From a bacterium (GTDB lineage: Bacteria; UBP7; UBA6624): a DNA stretch of 64,000 bases. The stretch is taken from the NCBI GenBank assembly GCA_002716355.1, contig PBAU01000003.1, forward strand, positions 1 to 64,000, given 5' to 3'. The position numbers and the translations under genes are program-made. The first letter of the stretch is position 1, and the number at the start of each line of letters is the position of its first letter. The notes under the pieces are model-generated. The model worked only from the letters and a program-made list of their open reading frames with translations, did not search any database and was not told the DNA's origin. Positions 59,504 through 64,000 of the stretch are shown here, piece by piece.

Positions 59504-60910
59504 ATGACAACTGATATTAGATTTGGAACCGATGGGTGGAGAGCCGAGATAGGTTTTGGTTTTAATGAGGACAATCTAAAGAGGTTAATGCATTCGGTTG
59601 GGAAGAGAGTCAATGACATGGTTGATGGAAGGGCTCATGTCTGTGTTGGATATGACACTCGTTTTCAGGCTAAGGAATTTGCCTCTATCGCTGTGGAATG
59701 TTTGATTTCGGAAGGATGTCATGCTTTGCTGTCTCAGAATTTTTGCCCCACTCCAAGTTTGTCATTGGCTGTTATAAAAACTGAAGCAGATTTAGGTGTT
59801 CAGATTACAGCGAGCCATAACCCGCATACTTATTTGGGAGTCAAGCTGAAAGGCTCAAATGGAGGGCCTTTGCAGACAGGTATAGTTTCTCAAATAGAGT
59901 CTGAGATCGAACCAGAAGTCTTTGAAGACCCAGAGAAAAGATTAAGGCCCCATGTTCCAAAAGACTTTAATCAAATATATAGGGAAACAATAGAAAATTT
60001 AATTGATTTTGATTTTTTGAAAAAAGATAAAAAGAATATTTATGTTGATTTTATGCATGGAGCTCAAATAGATTTATTTAAAAATATTTTTATAAACTCG
60101 GGAAATATGAATATTTTCTATCTTAGAGATTCATTAGATTCAACTTTTGGTAATATCACTCCAGAGCCAATTCCATCAAATTTAAAAGTATTGTCGGATT
60201 CTGTTCTTGCTTCAAGAAAAGAGTCAATTGGCTTAGCTTTTGATGGTGATGGGGATAGATTTGCTTTTTGTGATGAGAGAGGTGAGGTTTTATGGCCACA
60301 GGAAACATTTGCAATTGTTGCTGATATTCTGATGAGGGAAGAAAAAGGTAATATAGCAAAAAGCCTTCCAACCTCTATCTGGCTGAACAGGTTAGCTAAA
60401 AAGTATAAAGTCGATATTTATGAGACACCTGTTGGTTTTAAATATCTTTCTGACTATCTTGACACAGGAAAGGCTTTAATTGCTGGAGAGGAGTCAGGTG
60501 GAGTTGGTTTCAGTTTTCACATTCCTGAAAGAGATGGTCTTTTAGCGTCTTTGAAGATAATTGAATATTTGGCTAAAGAGAAAAAAACATTGAGGTCTTT
60601 AAGAAAAGAGTTAAGAGCAAATCATGGTGATTTTCATTATGAAAGAAAAGATATGAAAGTTAGTGACTCTATTGTCGAGAATATAAAGAAGGATCCTGAG
60701 CAATATCTTTCGAAACTTTCAAAAGAATTTGGGGTTTCAAAAAAAGAAATAAACACTTCAGATGGGATTAAGTTAAATTTGAAAAATGATAATTGGGTTA
60801 TGGCAAGAGCAAGTGGAACTGAACCTGTTTTAAGGCTTTATTGCGAGTCTGAGAAGAAAGACAATATATCTTCGATTTTTTCAAGATTGGAAAAAGTTTT
60901 ATTTGAATAG
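59504..60910 (+). CDS. Phosphoglucomutase / phosphomannomutase
   Basis: 468 residues of the alpha-D-phosphohexomutase superfamily. FGTDGWRAEIG at the start, phosphoserine loop TASHNPHTYLGVK, metal loop FDGDGDRFAF, sugar loop GEESGGVGF and phosphate loop RASGTEPVLRLY are all intact. Phosphoglucomutase, phosphomannomutase or phosphoglucosamine mutase are possible; the FGTDGWRAEIG start and GEESGG loop favour glucose/mannose phosphate. Overlaps the convergent NRDE gene by 12 bases. Confidence 0.92.
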   Translation: MTTDIRFGTDGWRAEIGFGFNEDNLKRLMHSVGKRVNDMVDGRAHVCVGYDTRFQAKEFASIAVECLISEGCHALLSQNFCPTPSLSLAVIKTEADLGVQITASHNPHTYLGVKLKGSNGGPLQTGIVSQIESEIEPEVFEDPEKRLRPHVPKDFNQIYRETIENLIDFDFLKKDKKNIYVDFMHGAQIDLFKNIFINSGNMNIFYLRDSLDSTFGNITPEPIPSNLKVLSDSVLASRKESIGLAFDGDGDRFAFCDERGEVLWPQETFAIVADILMREEKGNIAKSLPTSIWLNRLAKKYKVDIYETPVGFKYLSDYLDTGKALIAGEESGGVGFSFHIPERDGLLASLKIIEYLAKEKKTLRSLRKELRANHGDFHYERKDMKVSDSIVENIKKDPEQYLSKLSKEFGVSKKEINTSDGIKLNLKNDNWVMARASGTEPVLRLYCESEKKDNISSIFSRLEKVLFE

Positions 60911-61579
60911 CCTGGCTGTTTCTAACTCATGCCAGTTTTCAAAGTCATCGTTGATACTTGAATGAAGCCAAAGAATTTTTTCTTCTGTGATTTTTATTAT
61001 GCTCGAAGAGCTTTTCGGCATGTAGTTATTTTTAAGGCTGCTTAAATCGAGGTTTTTTTTCATTTTTGTAACAAAGTTTGAAGATGTTAACTTTGAGCAT
61101 TTTTCGGACATTGCCTTTATTCTTTTTGATTTTTTATCATTAATAAAACTGTTTGAAAGAAAATGCCTTCCCTTTTTTAAAATGGTTACCTTATCGCTTG
61201 TATTGTTTTTATAAAAAACATCTTTTAGGTTTCCAACAATTAAATTAAATCCGCCATATGTATTATTTTTTGTTTCTTCCTCAAGGTGCTTCAAGCAATC
61301 AGTGATGTTTTTTCTTGCAAGCATTTCTAAAACTAAAGTTCCTCTAGATTTTATTTTTGATTTACTTGACTCTCTGTTTGTCACAAGGCAAAAAATTTTA
61401 TTTTCATTTATGCCAAGCCATGTACCACCTTTCAGGCTGTCTATGCCAGCTATAATTTTTGTATTTCTGTGTATAAAAAAATCAGGATCTTTAAAGCTTC
61501 TTGAGGCAAGCTCTTCTCGATTAAATGCTATTGATATCGAATTGTCTAAATCTTTTATGAAGATTGTCGATATGCACAT
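60899..61579 (-). CDS. NRDE/TANGO2-family protein
   Basis: 226 residues. The N-terminus MCISTIFIKDLDNSISIAFNREELASR has the conserved Cys2 and the Asn-Arg-Glu-Glu variant of the NRDE motif; GGTWLGINENKIFCLVTNR and YGGFNLIVGNL continue the family pattern. Human TANGO2 and bacterial relatives are linked to heme or lipid handling, but the activity is unsettled. Two bases after dnaG. Confidence 0.8.
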   Translation of the reverse strand: MCISTIFIKDLDNSISIAFNREELASRSFKDPDFFIHRNTKIIAGIDSLKGGTWLGINENKIFCLVTNRESSKSKIKSRGTLVLEMLARKNITDCLKHLEEETKNNTYGGFNLIVGNLKDVFYKNNTSDKVTILKKGRHFLSNSFINDKKSKRIKAMSEKCSKLTSSNFVTKMKKNLDLSSLKNNYMPKSSSSIIKITEEKILWLHSSINDDFENWHELETARLFK

Positions 61580-61581
61580 TT

Positions 61582-63279
61582 TTACAATTCATTCCAGCCT
61601 GGAACACCCTCTTGTGAAATATTGTTAATTGTTTTATTTATCTTATCGATTGTTTTTAGCCTGTCTTTCTTGGCTGACATTGAAACAATCCTTCTTTCCT
61701 CTTTTAGGTTTTTTAGGATTATCATTTTGATGATCTCTTCCATATCATATAAAGTTGTTTCTCTTTCAGATATTAGGCATTCTGCTATAAAGGATTTTTC
61801 TTCTCCTTCAAATTGTTTCATGATTAACTCTGGATCTGCTGAGTCAATTGTATTCATTACAAAATATATGTTTTTTATTTTTTGGCTCTGGAATTCATTT
61901 ACTTTGTATTTTTTAAAGATTTCAGAAACTATCTTCCATTTTGTTGGATTTTTGAAAAGGTATCTAAAAACTTCTTCCTCTTCTACGAGGAATTTGTTCT
62001 TTGTTGCTGTTTTGTTTTTTTGGTCATTGCTAGCTGATGTTTCTATCTCTGTTGTTACGAGATGTTTTGGCAGCATGAATTTTTGTGAGATTTTTTCTAT
62101 TATTTGCTGTTTTGAAATCGATTCGTTCATATCCTTTATTAGTGGTTTTATTTTTTCAATTGCTCGTTGTTTCGAGATTTCAGTTTTTAGATTGTTTTCT
62201 TCTTCTATTATCTGGTTTAAATAAAAATCCAATGCATCTTGTTTTGTTGCTAGATCCCATCCCTTTTTACCCTCCTCTTTAAGCCATTCATCAGGATCTT
62301 TTTTTCGTGGAGGTATGACCACAAGTGGCTCTATTCCAGCCTTGAGCAGTCTTCCGATTGCTTTGCTTGCTGCAATCAGGCCTTTGTCATCTCCATCCAT
62401 AACAACTACAGCTTTATCTTTGACCCTCTTCACCATGTAGGCATGATCTTCAGAGAATGCTGTTCCCATCGATGCAACAGCGCCTTTTATTCCCTCTTTT
62501 TCAAACCTCAAGACATCAGACTGGCCTTCACATAGTATCAATGGCCCTTTGCTTTTTTTGGCATTATGCCAGTTGTATAAAAGTTGACTTTTTTTAAATA
62601 TTTCAGATTCAATTGAATTTTTGTATTTTGCTATTTTTTTGTTTTTATCGTTTAATATTCTTGCGGAAAATCCACGTATCCTGCCAATATTATCTCTTAT
62701 CGGAAAAGATATTCTTCCAGCAAGTGGCTCCCATTTATTTTTTGCCTTTGAGATTAAGCCGACTTCCAGGAATATTTTTTTTTCTAGGTTTGTTTTTTTA
62801 AGAATGTAACTTTTTAATAATTGCCCTTGTGGAGGAAAGGCTCCAATTCCATATTCTTTACACCACTGATGATCAAAACCTCTTTTCTCCATATAGTCTC
62901 TAAAGGGTTTACCATAATCTGAATCCTGGAACACCTTAATCAACCAATCATTTAAATTTTCAAGAACTTCAAAATATGACTTTTTTGATTTTTCTCTTTT
63001 CCCCGTTAGTTGAATATTGTGTTTTTCAGCTAGATAATGTAAAGCTTCACTAAAGTCAAGATTTTGTTTTTCTTGTATAAATTTGAATATATCACCAGAG
63101 GCGCCACATGCAAAGCAGTTGTACAAACCTTTATCCTCGCTTACTGAGAAAGAAGGATTTTTATCATTATGGAATGGACATAGTCCAGTCCAGCTAGAGC
63201 CTGTTTTTTTTAGTTTGGTATATTCGCTTATTGTGTCAACAATAGAAACTTCATTACGAATTTTTTCTCTATCGTCCAT
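61582..63279 (-). CDS. dnaG: DNA primase DnaG
   Basis: 565 residues: zinc-binding domain with Cys34, His37, Cys55, Cys58 (LCPFHNDKNPSF, NCFACGASGDIFKF), the RNA-polymerase core (about 110-430) including RISFPIRDNIGRIRGFSAR, ILCEGQSDVL and VVMDGDDKGLIAASKA (Toprim), and a C-terminal helicase-interaction region. Makes RNA primers at the replication fork. Its ATG overlaps the rho stop by one base. Confidence 0.96.
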   Translation of the reverse strand: MDDREKIRNEVSIVDTISEYTKLKKTGSSWTGLCPFHNDKNPSFSVSEDKGLYNCFACGASGDIFKFIQEKQNLDFSEALHYLAEKHNIQLTGKREKSKKSYFEVLENLNDWLIKVFQDSDYGKPFRDYMEKRGFDHQWCKEYGIGAFPPQGQLLKSYILKKTNLEKKIFLEVGLISKAKNKWEPLAGRISFPIRDNIGRIRGFSARILNDKNKKIAKYKNSIESEIFKKSQLLYNWHNAKKSKGPLILCEGQSDVLRFEKEGIKGAVASMGTAFSEDHAYMVKRVKDKAVVVMDGDDKGLIAASKAIGRLLKAGIEPLVVIPPRKKDPDEWLKEEGKKGWDLATKQDALDFYLNQIIEEENNLKTEISKQRAIEKIKPLIKDMNESISKQQIIEKISQKFMLPKHLVTTEIETSASNDQKNKTATKNKFLVEEEEVFRYLFKNPTKWKIVSEIFKKYKVNEFQSQKIKNIYFVMNTIDSADPELIMKQFEGEEKSFIAECLISERETTLYDMEEIIKMIILKNLKEERRIVSMSAKKDRLKTIDKINKTINNISQEGVPGWNEL

Positions 63280-64000
63280 TAAAAAGTTATATTACCACTA
63301 TTTCTGTTAAGCTCTTCCCCTTCTAAAAATTCAAGATTTGTTTTATGGCTATTTATACCGTTTAGCATTACCTCTAAACTTTCAACTGCGTCTAAGGATG
63401 AGAGCATTCTTCTCAGCTTCCATATTTTCCTTAATTCTTCATCTTGGTAAAGCAACTCTTCATGCCTTGTTGAGGATTTGTTGATGTCAACAGCTGGATA
63501 AAGCCTTCTGTTCGCTAATCCTCTATCGAGATGAACTTCAAGGTTTCCAGTTCCTTTAAACTCTTCATATATTATGTCGTCGAGTTTAGAGCCGGTATCA
63601 ACAAGAGCTGTTGCAATTATTGTTAAAGATCCTCCGTTTTCTATGTTTCTTGCAGAGCCAAAAAATCTTTTTGGCTTGTAAAGACTTGCAGGATCCAAAC
63701 CACCAGATAGTGTTCTTCCACTTGAGTTGACTGTTAGGTTATAGGCTCTTGCTAGTCTTGTTATTGAATCAAGCAGTATCACAACGTCTTTGTCCTGTTC
63801 AGCAAGACTTTTAGCGTGTTCTATTACAAGTTCAGCAACATGGGTATGGTTTTCAGGCCTTTCGTCAAATGTGCTTGATATCACTTCACCATCTATCGAT
63901 CTTTCAAAATCTGTAACCTCTTCAGGTCTTTCGTCAATAAGTAATGCAAAAAGCTTTACATTTGGATGATTTTGAGATATTGAATCAGCTATGTCCTTAA
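63279..64000 (-). CDS. rho: Transcription termination factor Rho (N-terminus outside window)
   Basis: The C-terminal 239 residues of Rho; the gene enters from beyond 64000. [115 protein letters not shown] and [17 protein letters not shown] match the ATPase and secondary RNA-binding loops. Followed at once by dnaG. Confidence 0.97.
   Translation of the reverse strand, partial: KDIADSISQNHPNVKLFALLIDERPEEVTDFERSIDGEVISSTFDERPENHTHVAELVIEHAKSLAEQDKDVVILLDSITRLARAYNLTVNSSGRTLSGGLDPASLYKPKRFFGSARNIENGGSLTIIATALVDTGSKLDDIIYEEFKGTGNLEVHLDRGLANRRLYPAVDINKSSTRHEELLYQDEELRKIWKLRRMLSSLDAVESLEVMLNGINSHKTNLEFLEGEELNRNSGNITF

Noticed and set aside
61622-62224. 200-codon plus-strand open frame
   Set aside because: Antisense to dnaG, Phe/Ser/Ile-rich; an artefact of AT-rich coding on the other strand.

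Overview
The window is a gene-dense, AT-rich stretch of a bacterial chromosome (60-base samples I counted are about 25-37% G+C outside one block). It has one stable RNA gene (tmRNA, at its centre) and about 67 protein genes. MurG, MurJ, Ddl, KdsD (an LPS-precursor enzyme), a MacAB-type lipoprotein exporter and several signal-peptide or lipoprotein genes point to a Gram-negative-type envelope. AddAB-type recombination genes, an archaeal/eukaryotic-type (short) ProRS, a GldAFG-like ABC system, HD-GYP signalling and a split methylmalonyl-CoA mutase would fit a streamlined, probably marine, uncultured lineage. I considered FCB-type lineages such as Marinimicrobia, but the sequence alone does not settle the phylum. 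Compaction is extreme: same-strand genes overlap by 4-14 bases, convergent genes overlap at their 3' ends, and no gene-free stretch reaches 300 bases.

Layout. 1-3122 (-): partial tricorn-like secreted beta-propeller protein that carries DUF4399-type domains and a His-rich repeat in place of the peptidase core. 3181-10614 (+): pseudouridine synthase, AddB-like and AddA-like recombination nuclease/helicase, NagZ. 10618-15775: FGE-domain protein, a divergent HD-GYP response regulator/histidine kinase pair, a 62-aa protein and a 3D-domain wall protein. 15761-20876: Lrp regulator, HtrA protease, methylmalonyl-CoA mutase catalytic subunit, RocB-like M20 protein, winged-helix regulator with a clear operator. 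20873-27651 (-): one seven-gene run purM-folP-proS-S9 peptidase-thiS-thiG-thiE. 27708-33310 (+): NHL protein, 42-aa membrane peptide, LarA-like protein, smpB, ssrA, small membrane proteins and rph; from about 29990 to 33310 the G+C content jumps to about 45-53%. 33371-34659: hairpin, small membrane protein, PIN/HTH toxin-antitoxin-like pair, AT-rich spacer. 34660-36529 (+): sodium/solute symporter and Nudix. 36531-48631 (-): thirteen genes joined by twelve start/stop overlaps (GldAFG-like ABC system, DUF4340, degenerate YdjC, map, ddl, argS, NatA, NatB-CPBP fusion, receiver-like, Smr, Vsr). 48692-53535 (+): panBCD, kdsD, lysine 6-transaminase, orphan membrane protein. 53521-59468 (-): murG, murJ, MacB/LolD/MacA-like exporter, YlbF-like. 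59504-60910 (+): phosphohexomutase. 60899-64000 (-): NRDE/TANGO2-like, dnaG, rho (partial).

The most interesting signals are: (1) the tricorn-PDZ-DUF4399 fusion with four identical HEGHNSHSN repeats; (2) a recurring promoter layout, TA[AG][AG]AT (or TANNAT) ending 6-8 bases before the start codon at most operon-first genes, which implies widespread leaderless transcription; (3) the high-G+C block holding smpB, ssrA, four membrane-protein genes and rph; (4) several enzyme-family members that have lost catalytic or cofactor residues (YdjC, M20/RocB and LarA homologues); and (5) the thirteen-gene fully overlapping cluster.
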